A DNA stretch of 64,000 nt. Source: Vesta saturnalis (taxonomy: Eukaryota; Arthropoda; Insecta; Coleoptera; Lampyridae). The DNA is taken from positions 3,646,501-3,710,500 of the forward strand of contig JARFJB010001910.1 in NCBI GenBank assembly GCA_036346205.1, in the 5' to 3' direction. The translations under genes and the position numbers were made by a program. Positions 21,236 to 31,576 of the stretch are shown here, piece after piece (the stretch's first letter is position 1; each line of letters starts with the position of its first letter). Below the pieces are notes generated by a model. It was not told where the DNA came from, did not search any database, and was given only the letters and a program-made list of their open reading frames with translations.

Positions 21236-22900
21236 GTTCGGCAGAACATCATCAATTTTCTTTGGGATGTTATCATTATTTTTACGGCGAACTAGAAGAC
21301 ATGACCATTCATCCATGTGTCTCAACTTGTAGCTAATTATACCATCTGGATTATACCTTCATATCGTAATATCGTCCGTAGGAACAGTTATTATAGCATT
21401 TTTCATGTGTCTTTCGATAGAATCGCACTACATCTGGGTGTGTCCGCGCTCTAAATATTTCTGGAAAATGGTAACATTTTTCAAAAGTGCTAAATTTAAT
21501 AAACCATTAGATAATGTCATATTTCTGCTTCGACTGGTACATCCGTCACTGTACAGAATATAATACGGCACTTGATATTTATCTATTTCGCTAGCTAATT
21601 TAGTTTTATGGTAAAGTGCCGACATATTAGATTTCGGTGCTAGCAAAACTGCTTACATGTCCATAGTGTATGCTTCATATTCATCAGTGGAATTGTTTTT
21701 ATCTTGATCCTTGTCCGTTCTTGCTTCTTACTTTTTCTGCTGATGCAATGTATCAACTTCTTCTTGAACATGCTTTGCACTGTAGGAAACGCATAAGTCG
21801 CACTCATCTTTTTTGGCATGAAAAGGCTTAAATTCAAATCTGAAAGCGTGATGAAATGTGACTACAGATAATGGTCGTTTATTGTCATGATTTGTGAAAC
21901 AGAAAGTTTTGTTGAGATCGTATAATCGACTTTTGGATTTCCATTCAGGCTCCAAATAATGTTTCTTGCTAGAGTTTCGGCAATAGTGACTGTCCGTTGT
22001 TGGCAATGAATTAAACAAAACATTCTTTTAAATGTCTTCTTCTTAATTCCCTGATATTTTCATTAATCTCCTTTTGATTATTTTTTCAACATCAGTTCGT
22101 TGTTTTTCCTTATTTATTTCTTGCTGAATAGTGTTGAGATTTTGTTTCAACCAATTATTAATGGTTCAATGTTTAATAGCTAGAGTATTAGCAAACAAAG
22201 TTTTGCAAACTCTTATTTTTGGTTCCACCTGCATTCTTCAAAGAGAAAATGTAAGTACATGTTCTTCTGCTGGATCGCTCATTCTTCCATACTTCTTTCT
22301 GTGTTTTTACTTTCAACTTATGTTATTATAAATACCTGCTTTTCCGTCCATGACATCTTCGAAAACTGCTCAAAGATTAATTTTCTGTCATCTTCAGTAA
22401 AGTAAGAGTAATTTAGCTTTGATTTTTCATTAGTTACGCGCTTACATCTTTCTTGTAACGCTTTCTGTGGTTTTTGAATATTGTACATCCAATTATCAAT
22501 ATTTTAGACCAGTCTCCCTTTTTCTTTTATTTTTATCCTGCTTCCAGTCTTTAGTATCAAGATGCCTTCTTTTGCGTCACTGTCGATTTTTTTCCACTGG
22601 TTTGTTTTCCAAAGCTATTTTAGTTGTGTTGTCTTGTTGCAACAGATTATTATTTTCTTGTAATAGTTCTTCATCAGATGAACTAGAACCAGGTTCCCAG
22701 TCTAGGTCGTTTTGTCTTTTTGTTTTTTCGGTGCCTTGGTCCTCTTCGTCGATGATCTGGTCATACAGGTTACATTTTCTGGTGCTTAGTTCTGAATTCT
22801 CAAAATCGTTAAGACACTGAATCTTATTAGGATGTAGTATGCCATTGAAAAGAGCTGTCTCCAAACTCATTCCCAGTGAACAAATGATTATTTTTTCCCT
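21236..22900 (-). pseudogene. Broken copy of a multi-copy arthropod family (transposase-like, unnamed)
   Basis: Read right to left on the minus strand in shifting frames. The acidic N-terminal region comes first (DLDWEPGSSSSDEELLQENN, about 22660). Next is a block with KPQKALQERC and EDDRKLIFEQFSKM (about 22380-22470). Then NSLPTTDSHYCRNSSKKHYL (about 22000) and FKPFHAKKDECDLCVSY with a Cys pair (about 21790). Next is VPYYILYSDGCTSRSRN (about 21540) and YLERGHTQM followed after a stop by CDSIERHMKN (about 21400). The last block is GIISYKLRHMDEWSCL (about 21330). I recall this order, ending with a YSDNC-type motif and GHTQMECDS, from abundant uncharacterised genes in aphids, beetles and other arthropods that behave like a DDE-type transposon. 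The class is unassigned by me. At least five disruptions are present. Confidence 0.7.
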
Positions 22901-23862
22901 GTCGCTATAGTTAGCACTAGTTTATCTATAAAATCAAATTCCATATTGGGCACAATAGTGAACATCTCATCATGCATAACCAGCGGTTGGGTTGTTTTTC
23001 AAATTTATTCATCATGGGTCTCTTATTATCACGTCAAGATCTGTAATATCATTACCATTATTACCACTTGCAGGAATATTATTGTTTCACTTGATTTGCT
23101 ACTACAAGCCATCTGAAGCAATTTTAGAGTTCTTGCCGACATATTGGCGTTATTCTGACAAAGAAAACAATTCATTTGTACACACACAGCATTGCGGACC
23201 ATTTTTGAGATGTAGAGCGCGTTAGTTAACATTTTAGTAGTTGAATAATTAGTTTTTATTGGGAATTTATCCAAATAATATAAAACTATTAAGTAAATTA
23301 ATATTATTAAGGCGTTTTTAACAATGAGCAAGCGAAAAATAAATAAGTCCAATACAGATCTACGTTTCAATAGTATAAAATCACATAAGTCCATAACCCA
23401 CATTATCAGTGTTCTTATTTGTAGATGTATTATTTACTAAAACTAACAACAATTTTATAAATAAACTTACTGTTCTTAAGCGTATTATTACAATAAGTAT
23501 AAAAGCTACAAATTAACTAAAAGCCGGCAACAAATCAGCAACAATATGCAGTGGACATGTGGTTTTCTAGACGATTAAATTGAGAAGGAGATGTATGTGA
23601 AATTCTTGATGCCGATTTCGTCAACTAAATTATTTTTTGTAGTTATGTGAATTTCTGGAGAGGTGAGCAATATTTAAACCAAAATTACATTAATCGCGAA
23701 TAGGTGGCGGAAGACCACATGCATGTACATCTATGTCCCCGGACCTCAATAGTTTAGATTATACATAAATTATGTACACATAATTAATAAACTAAATAAA
23801 TCCTTACATTTAATAGATTTAATAGTTATTTGTTTCATTAGTATAAAAATATGTTAATTTTT
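22901..23862. other. No certain gene; possible leader of the preceding relic
   Basis: Minus-strand frames at 23029-23403 lie upstream of the relic and could be its degraded 5' exon (a stretch SGNNGNDITDLDVI is compatible), but the match is weak. The rest to 23862 is non-coding. Confidence 0.3.
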
Positions 23863-24545
23863 CGGGCGAGGAGGTAAGCTGCTGCTGCATTTTTAGTACG
23901 AATAAAATTTTTTTCCCGGCCACTTTTACCTTTGCATTCATTTTTTTTTTTATAGTATATTACTCGTTTGAGAACCTCTCATTTATCTCGCTATCAGTAT
24001 GAGACATTCTACTTTATAGAAAATGAGTATTTTTTCTAGTTTTTAGTGAAATAAAGAACTTACTATTTTTAATTTGTGTTCATTGGATTTTACCTCTATA
24101 AGTTTGATTCAAATGTAACAGATGTCGAAATAACATGAAGATGGATGGCGCCATCGGCGACGGAAAATGTTGTTTAAAATTCTATTCGTTGTAGATAATC
24201 ACTCAAAACGTTTAAATAACGTTACACTTGCTTAAACCGAAATTAAAAAGTGAAATTATATTGAATATCAATACTTACTTATGACTGAAAACCTTGTTTG
24301 CAATGAACATGCGAAAATGTTTAAATTGCATTGATTGAAGTAACGGCATCCCATGAACGTCAGTCATACGACGTTGATATTTGGTCATGGATACACTACA
24401 TTCGTACTAGGACAGAAAGTAAATTATTTTTTGTACAGTTGCCATGGAGACACCGAAGGATCCTGAAACCAGGTACTTTTGGTACGGAGTACTGTCACAA
24501 TATAGCGTCTTATGTAGGCGGTTGGAGAAAATAGTTACTTGTTTA
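23863..24545 (+). repeat. 0.65 kb dispersed repeat, copy A
   Basis: Starts TTTTTCGGGCGAGG and shares ordered blocks with copy B (24546-25936) and inverted copy C (51015-51712): GTACGAATAAAA, TATCGCTATCAGTAT, GATTCAAATGTAACAGATG, GGATGGCGCCATC, TCACTCAAAAC-TTTAAATAA, ACATGCGAAAAT, CATCCCATGAACGTCA, and ACAGTTGCCATGGAGACACC. No terminal repeats were recognised. A short ATG frame (24444 on) may be conserved with copy C; see findings. Confidence 0.85.
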
Positions 24546-24922
24546 ATTTTCGGGACGAGGAAGAAAAATATTAGACGACGCGAAGCGAAGTCGAGCAATA
24601 TTCCGAATCCCGAAAACGCAATTTTTGTACGAATAAAACATAATTTTTTTTCCAATCACTTTTATCCTTATATTCATTCATTTATTTGCAGTTCACTACT
24701 TGTTTGGGAATCCCTGGATTCATATCGCTATCAGTATCAGACATTCCTAATTTATACAATACCGTGTAGTTTTTAATTAATATGCATTGAATTTTATCTC
24801 TATAAATGTAATTTAAATGTGACAGATGTTGGTGAAATAACGTGAAGATGGCCCCACCGGTGCCTGCAAATGTCGATGAAAATTCAGTTCATGGAATATA
24901 TTCACTCAAAACATTTAAATAA

Positions 24923-25300
24923 AAAATCAAAAGGCTACGTATTCCATTCCCTCCCCAAGGGGGAGGGCGGGCGACTGTAGCTTTCCAAGCTCCTTCAGCC
25001 ACTATCATGGATTCCCAACATACATACATACATTACGTATATATGCATGGTGGGATTAAGGATGGGTGTGGTCAGGTAGAATCTGAAGGAACGGAGTTAG
25101 GGTTCTGAGGGGGAAAATACTACCCCAGTATTCGCCTAAATAGCCGCACATGGTGTGTGTATACGCAATAACCATGCCGCTACATGTGTTTGAGGAAAAC
25201 CCTTTGAAAACCTCATACAGTGTAGACGGTAACGGGAATCGAACCCATTACCTTTCGAATGCTAAGCAGGTCGTGGTACCACAACTCGACTAGCTCGCTC
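24923..25300 (-). mobile_element. Complete tRNA-derived SINE, 378 bp, 9-bp target duplication
   Basis: The element is flanked by TTTAAATAA at 24914-24922 and 25301-25309. The uninterrupted target is known from copies A and C of the host repeat, so both borders are certain. On the minus strand it begins GAGCGAGCTAGTCGAG and has an RNA polymerase III B-box GGTTCGATTCC (about 25232-25222) inside a tRNA-like head of about 80 bp. The A-box region is around GCTAGTCGAGTTGTGGTA. The body follows, with a (ATGT)n stretch near 25018-25036, and the 3' end is T-rich (GCCTTTTGATTTTTT). Partial copies lie at 14455-15000 and 17315-17430. Confidence 0.9.
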
Positions 25301-25450
25301 TTTAAATAACCTTACACTTGATTAATAAAATAAAAAGTGTAAATTATATTGCACATCAATATTTACTTATGACTGAAAACATTGTTTGTGATGAACATAC
25401 GAAAATGTTGACATTGTGAAAATGTAGACTTTCACCCTTGTTACTCATAT

Positions 25451-25791
25451 TTAAAATACTTATCTTTTTGGGATTTTTATAGTGTATTTTTGTATTTAAA
25501 TGATACAAAATTATACGTTTCAATCACTTACAGTTATCTTCGTCAGTAGTAATCAAAATTGCTTTAAGTTGTTGAAACAATTTTGTGAAATTTGAAAGAT
25601 TGACAACGCAAACATAAGCAGGCTTATACAATTTTTCAAATTTCACAAAGTTGTTTCGTTGTCTTAAACAATTTTGAAAGATAGTATTACTACTGACTAA
25701 CATAACTGTAAGTGTTATCGAAACGTATAGTATTGTATAACTGATACACAAAAATACACCATAAATAATCCCAAAAAGATAAGTGTTTTAA
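25451..25791. mobile_element. Foldback element with TTAA at both edges
   Basis: TTAA occurs at 25451-25454 and 25788-25791. Inside, AATACTTATCTTTTTGGGAT at the left is matched in inverse at the right with one change. The two arms (about 150 bp each) are inverted nearly up to a short loop around CGCAAACATAAGCAGGC. TTAA target use is known for piggyBac and Kolobok-type transposases. No coding capacity, so non-autonomous. It sits in copy B of the 0.65 kb repeat. Confidence 0.8.
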
Positions 25792-25979
25792 ATATGTTGA
25801 AATTGTATTTATTGAAGTAATGATACCCATGAATGTCAATCACGCAACCTTTATTTTTGGTCAAGGTCAAATTACGTTTTGTAATAGGACAAAAAGAAAA
25901 TTACTGCTGAAAATTACTACTGACAAATAACAAGAAGTGGCTTTTACTCCGAATAAAACATACTATTTTTTCTCCAAAC

Positions 25980-26520
25980 GTTGATTAGCTATAAAAAATA
26001 AAGATTAACATTTCAGTATTAAAAACGCATTATATTCACCCATAAGTGGCTGCAATTGTTTTTAAGTATGCGTATGCAATTTCCTTTTAAGGAATCATTT
26101 AAAAGAGGTCAATTAAGATGATTTTAGTCAAATTTGTGAAAAAAAAATTGACACGAAGAAAAAAATACACCGTCTTACATTTCATACGATAGGCACTAAG
26201 ATTTGAGGTTTTAATTTTTTTCTTAAAAACTACAATTGCTGTAAAGTATCGATTGACAAAAGTTTCATTGCAATTTATGCTCAGGAGTATGTTTTAAAAT
26301 ATAGTTTATTGAATTATTTTTGCACAAATTTCGAAGAAATTTTGGCAATTGATAAATATTATTAATATCTAGGGATGTGCAACTGTAGTTTTTAAGAAAA
26401 AAATTAAAAATATCAAAATCGCGTTTCAAGGTATACCCTTAAATTATTTTAACAAACAAATTTAGCATTCTTAAGTAAAAAAAAGTATTTATTTTCAAAA
26501 AATATTACAAAAACAAACAT
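25980..26520. mobile_element. Probable MITE with inverted subterminal arms
   Basis: The block TTTTTTTCTTAAAAACTACA followed by ATTGC at 26212-26240 reappears inverted at about 26377-26408. The surrounding sequence (26150-26445) is non-coding and AT-rich. Outer ends could not be fixed. The rest of the interval has no features. Confidence 0.5.
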
Positions 26521-28483
26521 TTTGTTCTTAGTGGTAAGGAACATTTTATTGCAGATTACGTTACATTTACTGCATATATGGGTTACACATGTATGGCATC
26601 TAGCACATCTTCCTTGGGTGGCATTTTTTTGAGGCCAGTGATCAATTCGGTCAAATCGCACATCTTGTATTTACGTTGGCTGTTCGGCGTGGAATTACTT
26701 CTCTTAGTCGTGGTATAAGAGTTGAAGCTAATAAAAGAATTGTTACTTCTCTAACAAATTGTAGTTGAGTTCTATGTTTCGGAAGAGAAGCCATGCATTA
26801 ACAACTGCAGCATTTATGTAGAACCGTATAATTGGCCAATACCATTTTCTGCTTCTGACGTTTACCCTATACCGACCTCGGAACTGATCAAATAATTTCA
26901 CTCCTCCCATTCCATGTTATACTCTTTTATTAGAGATGTCTGTAAAACACGTACCTTCCTCGTGTTTATGCCACTGTATCCTCTGCAAGTGGTCACTTTA
27001 TTCATTAGTTCATCTGTTCTATTTGTAGCCAAAATAACTTGGCTGTTATCGTGCCATTTATAAAGGGAGAAGTTACAATTTTTTTCCTTCAACGCATGAA
27101 TTGATTTTGCTCTTTTCTGAGATATCTTAGAGAATCTTTTTCAATTCGGTCACTACCGGTTATGTGAATGTTTTTGGTTTTGATTTATTCAGTAGTGGCA
27201 AAGAATTCAAATAATTGTCCAAGAAAATGAACACAAACATCTCCGTTTCTAAATTTCCCAATGTCACTTTTGGATTTCTTTCGTCGTCAAGTTTAAAACG
27301 GACACAATACCCATCAGGTTTATTTAAGCACCAAAATTTAAACCCGAACTTGATCGGTTTTCCTCCAGGTGATGGTGCCCGTAGTATGGTTCCGTGGCTT
27401 CATCAAGAAACCAAACAGATGGCAAAGGTTGCGCATACTGTTCAAATGTTGTTGACATATGGTTTAACAATGGCCTTATTTTTCGGAAACGATCGACTTC
27501 GTCCGTAACATTATTATCACAAATGTGAAAATTTCGAAAAATTAGTAAAAAAGTGTCTCTAGACATGGATGCTGAAACAGCAGCGTTATTGACGTCAGCT
27601 TGTGTTTGCCAATACATTTTAGTATTAGGTAAAGTGTTATAACCTGACAGTAACAAAATTGCAATGACTTTGTATAACTCGTCTGGAACAAGAGAAAAAT
27701 TATTGTTTTGTTCCTTTTTCAAGCATATTTTCAACGGTTGTTACAGGAGGTTACACTTTATTTTTAAATTAGCATTTTCCACTTTTTCTTCTTCAAGGCC
27801 TAATTTTCCCAAATCCTTTCCATTTTTTTCTTTTTTATCTAGTTTTTTATTTGTTTTGCCCTGTTTTGTGTTTTTCTATTTCTCGTCACTGCTCTGTAAA
27901 TTTATTTTTTTTTTGCTGTTTTATTTACTTTAAATCAAATTTTTCGTACTTGAACTATTGCGGTTTGTGCAAGAATCCTCTTTCCCAAGAGATGTATATT
28001 ATTTTCGTCAACAAGTAACTAATCATCGGGTATATGGTCTACATCCATGTCATTATCTACGTCGGGCGGGATAAGTGTTATATCAAATCAACAGATTCGG
28101 CTTCTTGCAACTTTTCCTTATCTGACTCCTCCAGTAAGGCTGCAATCTCTTCTGTTGTTAAGGACTTTCTAAAAAGAACCTAAATTACCATTATACTAAA
28201 AATAAAATGATTCCATAACAAAATATGTATATGTATTTATTACTAGAGCATATCGTATGATTTTTCATACACAACACTTTACCATAACCTAAACTACCGA
28301 AATATTCCATTGATCTGAGAATCCCGTTTTTAACTTATTTATGCAATCTTTTTTTATGCATACAAACAATTGAACATCAATAAAATAATATTTATACAAT
28401 ATACATAACAAATACTCACTCCATCTCCTATTTTGAGAATTTTCTCTTGGTACACGCACGTTCACTCGTTGACGACACCATAT
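26520..28483 (-). pseudogene. piggyBac-family transposase relic (with intron trace)
   Basis: A possible first exon lies at 28483-28425 (ATG, then a short basic peptide with one stop and a GTGAGTATT donor). A pyrimidine-rich acceptor near 28168 opens SLTTEEIAALLEESDKEKL. The core frame (27734-27324) has ELYKVIAILLLSGYNTLPN, MSRDTFLLIFRNFHICDN and SVWFLDEATEPYYGHH with the first catalytic Asp. Another frame gives FVFIFLDNYLNSLPLL (second Asp, near 27217). Next is GVKLFDQFRGRYRV with the third Asp (near 26884), WPIIRFYINAAVVNAWLLF, and a C-terminal cysteine finger RCARCHTCVTHICSKCNVIC (about 26600-26540). All three aspartates survive although at least four frameshifts or stops break the protein. 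No TTAA-flanked ends were found. Confidence 0.85.
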
Positions 28484-28694
28484 TTACTAAAAGCTACGCA
28501 TCTACAATTTGTCAGGCGGCATTACCAACATGTATATACCACATTCAAACTTTGTACTTTATTTATTTTATTAAATAGGTGTTCAAAATTCATTTGATAT
28601 GGGTTAATATGTGTATGCACCAAATACCTACGAATTGCTATGGATACACTGTGCACGCGTTGCTTGAAACTCAGTTCAGCTTAGTTCTGCGAGA

Positions 28695-29143
28695 GTTTTG
28701 CATAGATATCTTACTTAATAACTAGATAAACAATCCTTGAAACCATGTATAATCCGAATTGAAACTGCGCATGGGAGTATTAGCCGCCGTGTGTGCAAGA
28801 AGGCAAATAGTTGTAATTATATAATTATTTGTGACCTCACTTGAAAAATTGTAGATTTTCTTTTCATTTTTTGCTGTCATTTTGACAAAAAGGCAATGTG
28901 CAGCTTCTCATGTTTCACTTCTAATAATAGTAAACTCGAAAACCACGAAAAACCGAGGTTAGAGAAACGCTTTTTGGCACTTACAATTGATATCAAAAAT
29001 TGAACTTGGCAATTCTAATGATACGAGTGCGCATGTGCCAATACCCCCAACTTGTAAATATGTTCAATTTGTCTTGTATTTTAAACGCGCAGCTCATATG
29101 CTCTGGCTATCTACTTATTAAGTAAGATATCTATGGGGTTTTG
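28695..29143. mobile_element. MITE, about 450 bp, 28-bp terminal inverted repeats
   Basis: CATAGATATCTTACTTAATA near 28702 is repeated in inverse near 29111-29132 (one mismatch over about 27 bp). The interior has no gene. The outermost bases and the target duplication are unclear. Confidence 0.7.
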
Positions 29144-29274
29144 ACGATTTGTATTAATTCATACATCGTTCTTGTAAACATTCGGTCGTATCTTTTCTGT
29201 CTTTCCCAGTGTCATAAAATGAGTTTAAGAATATTGTCATAATTTTTGACGTTTCAAGAAAAAAGTTACTTTAG

Positions 29275-29347
29275 TATTCATATCGTTGTAGTATTCAATA
29301 TCACTACGCGGACTGTCTAGGTTCGATTCCCGACTGATATACTTTTT
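29275..29347 (+). repeat. tRNA-like relic (degenerate)
   Basis: GGTTCGATTCCCGA fits a polymerase III B-box, with ATATC / GATAT as a possible outer stem and an A-box-like GTAGTATTC upstream. The arms do not pair well enough for a working tRNA. It is more likely the head of an old SINE of a different family from that at 25 kb. Confidence 0.35.
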
Positions 29348-29463
29348 TAATTTATAAATTTTAATACATCTGATTTCGATAAATTCCTAAAAGGGGTTGT
29401 CGATAACTACGATATTGCTAGAGTACTGATAAAACTAGACTTACATTATCCCAAACATTTTTA

Positions 29464-31574
29464 TACAACGTGTCCCAGATAACATTTCCAGCATGGGGAT
29501 CTCGCTTATTATAAAAGTTACAGATTTGGTTAAATTAGATGAATTACTCCTAAGGATTAGTGAAATTATAGGACACTCTCCAATTTCCAAATTTCCATGT
29601 ATTTTAAGACTTATGGCAAGAAAAAGAAAAATGTCAAATTTCTTTTTCTTGTAATATCTTTTTTGTTATATTAGACATATAAATTTTATTTGCACTTTCT
29701 TAAGATATTTTTTAAGCAGAATTTAAATATCAATTTGAATTTTTATTTGCACTTTCTATTTTTTAGTTTCAACCCCTAAATTAAATTTTTCTTATGGAAC
29801 GACAAGTCGGCTTTGAAATAATTGATCGTGTTTTTTTATCCTCTTTACAATGATATAGCACATGTACTATCTATTTTTAAAAATAACAAAGAAAATTTAA
29901 AAAAATGTATTTTATTAAAGACTAACAATAAGTAGGCCGTGAAACATGAGAAAACGACAAATAATAGATAACAATAAGAGTTAAGCAATTATAAAAGATG
30001 TTCAAACAATTGACCATTCCGTTCTAAACATAATTGTGCCCTGCGTAGTATCGACGTAATTGCTCTGCGTAGTTTTTGGCGTTTAATGCTACCAAATGCT
30101 GCAAGAACAGCTTCACGAAGATCTTCGGCATTCTCAAATGTTTGCACGTACACTCGATTTTTTACGTAGCCCCAAAGGAAAAAGTCCAAGGGCGTTAAGT
30201 CTGGAGATCTGGGTGGCCATAAAATCGGCCCTCGATTACCAATCCATGAATTTGGAAACCGATTATTTAGATATTCGCTGATGATGTTTGAATTGTGGGG
30301 AATTGTGTTGGAAGCAGATATTAATATTCTCAATCAGTGGTAAATCATCAAGTTTATTTTCTAAATCAGTTTGTAGTAAATTCAAGTACCTTTCACTATT
30401 TAATGTTTTGTTAAAAAATATGGGCCTAAAATGCCACACCAGACGTTAAAACCAAATCTCACTTGATGCCGATTTTCCTTAACAACGTGAGGATTTTCAC
30501 GGTCCCAAAAGTGAACATTGTGTCGATTGAAAAGGCCATTATTTGTAAATCTGCTTTCGTCAGACCACAAAATCGTAGCTGGAAAATTATCGTTATTCTC
30601 ACATTGATTAACATACCATTGGCAAAATTGTAATCTTCTCCCCTGATCTCCATCTCTAAGTCCCTGCAGAATGGTATACTTATACGGATGATACCTGTGA
30701 CGTTTTAAAATTCTTTGTGGTGTAGTTTTCGAAATACCAGTGTTATGTTCAATTTCTCTAACAGATGTTGAAGGATTTTCAATAACTGATTGTAATACAT
30801 TTAGTTCTGCATCTTCATTCCGTAATTTCGGATTTCTAGTAGTTTTTGAAAATGAACCATATTCTTTTAAATTAATTACCAAATTTCTGTACGTACGAGC
30901 ACTGGGCTGCCTTCTTTCAGGATACAGCCTCAAGTACATCCGTTCAGCTTCTAAACTGTTTTTATGAGACAAGATGTAACAACTCAACATATCAAACTTT
31001 TCAGTATTAGTAAATAAAGCCATGTTTGACACAAGAATATTTTGGAACGAATAATTTTTAAGTGACATTAAATTCGATTGTGTTTTTATGTTTCACGGCC
31101 TGCTTATTGTTAGAGTCTTTAATAAAATACATTTTTTTAAATTTTCTTTGTTGTTTTGGAAAATAGATAGTACATGTGCTATATCATTGTAAAGAGGATA
31201 AAAAAACACGATCAATTATTTCAAAGCCGACTTGTCGTTCCATAAGAAAAATTTAATTTAGGGGTTGAAACTAAAAAATAGAAAGTGCAAATAAAAATCC
31301 AAATTGACATTTAAATTCTTAAGAAATAAATGTCTTAAGAAAGTGCAAATAAAATTTATATGTCTAATATAACAAAAAAGATATTACAAGAAAAAGAAAT
31401 TTGACATTTTTCTTTTTCTTGCCATAAGTCTTAAAATACATGGAAATTTGGAAATTGGAGAGTGTCCTATAATTTCACCAATCCTTAGGAGTAATTCATC
31501 TAATTTAACCAAATCTGTATCTTTTATAATAAGCGAGACCCCCATGCTGGAAATGTTATCTGGGACACGTTGTA
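29464..31574 (-). mobile_element. Full-length IS630/Tc1/mariner-type element with ~490-bp inverted repeats
   Basis: Both ends begin TACAACGTGTCCCAG and are flanked by TA (29462-29463 and 31575-31576). The left arm (29464-29955) and right arm (31081-31574) are inverted copies differing at only scattered positions. The transposase lies between them on the minus strand. The total is 2111 bp. Most Tc1/mariner elements have inverted repeats of a few tens to about 200 bp, so these arms are unusually long. Their near identity suggests a fairly recent insertion or ongoing conversion between arms. Confidence 0.93.
29989..31068 (-). pseudogene. Transposase of the long-TIR IS630-type element (two frameshifts)
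   Basis: The start is the ATG at 31068; a second ATG 15 codons on is also plausible. Residues 20-100 are helix-turn-helix DNA-binding domains (RQPSARTYRNLVINLKEYGS; VREIEHNTGISKTTPQRILK). RLQFCQWYVNQC and ILWSDESRFTNNGLFNRHN follow, giving the first catalytic Asp (about 30565), then GFNVWCGILGPYF. At about 30405 a one-base deletion shifts the frame; the continuation NSERYLNLLQTDLENKLDD is intact. A second lesion at about 30300 removes the usual QQDGAP motif with the second Asp. The last frame gives LWPPRSPDLTPLDFFLWGYV and RNGQLFEHLL before the stop at 29989. The protein should be inactive. Confidence 0.92.
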
Positions 31575-31576
31575 TA

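Larger units (their letters stand above)
24546..25936 (+). repeat. 0.65 kb dispersed repeat, copy B, with two insertions
   Basis: Starts immediately after copy A in the same orientation (AATTTTCGGGACGAGG). The first 75 bp form an imperfect palindrome (TTTTCGGGA against TCCCGAAAA). The body is split by a SINE (24923-25300) and a foldback element (25451-25791). Without them it is about 0.62 kb. The 3' part seen in A (from TTTTTGTACAGTTGCC on) is missing. A scrap of a third head-to-tail copy (CGAATAAAACATACTATTTT) follows at about 25942-25975. Confidence 0.85.

Noticed and set aside
25220..25300. A functional tRNA gene on the minus strand
   Set aside because: The tRNA-like part is the head of a SINE with a 9-bp target duplication.
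29275..29347. A functional tRNA gene
   Set aside because: The B-box is good but the cloverleaf stems do not pair. Kept only as a tRNA-like relic.
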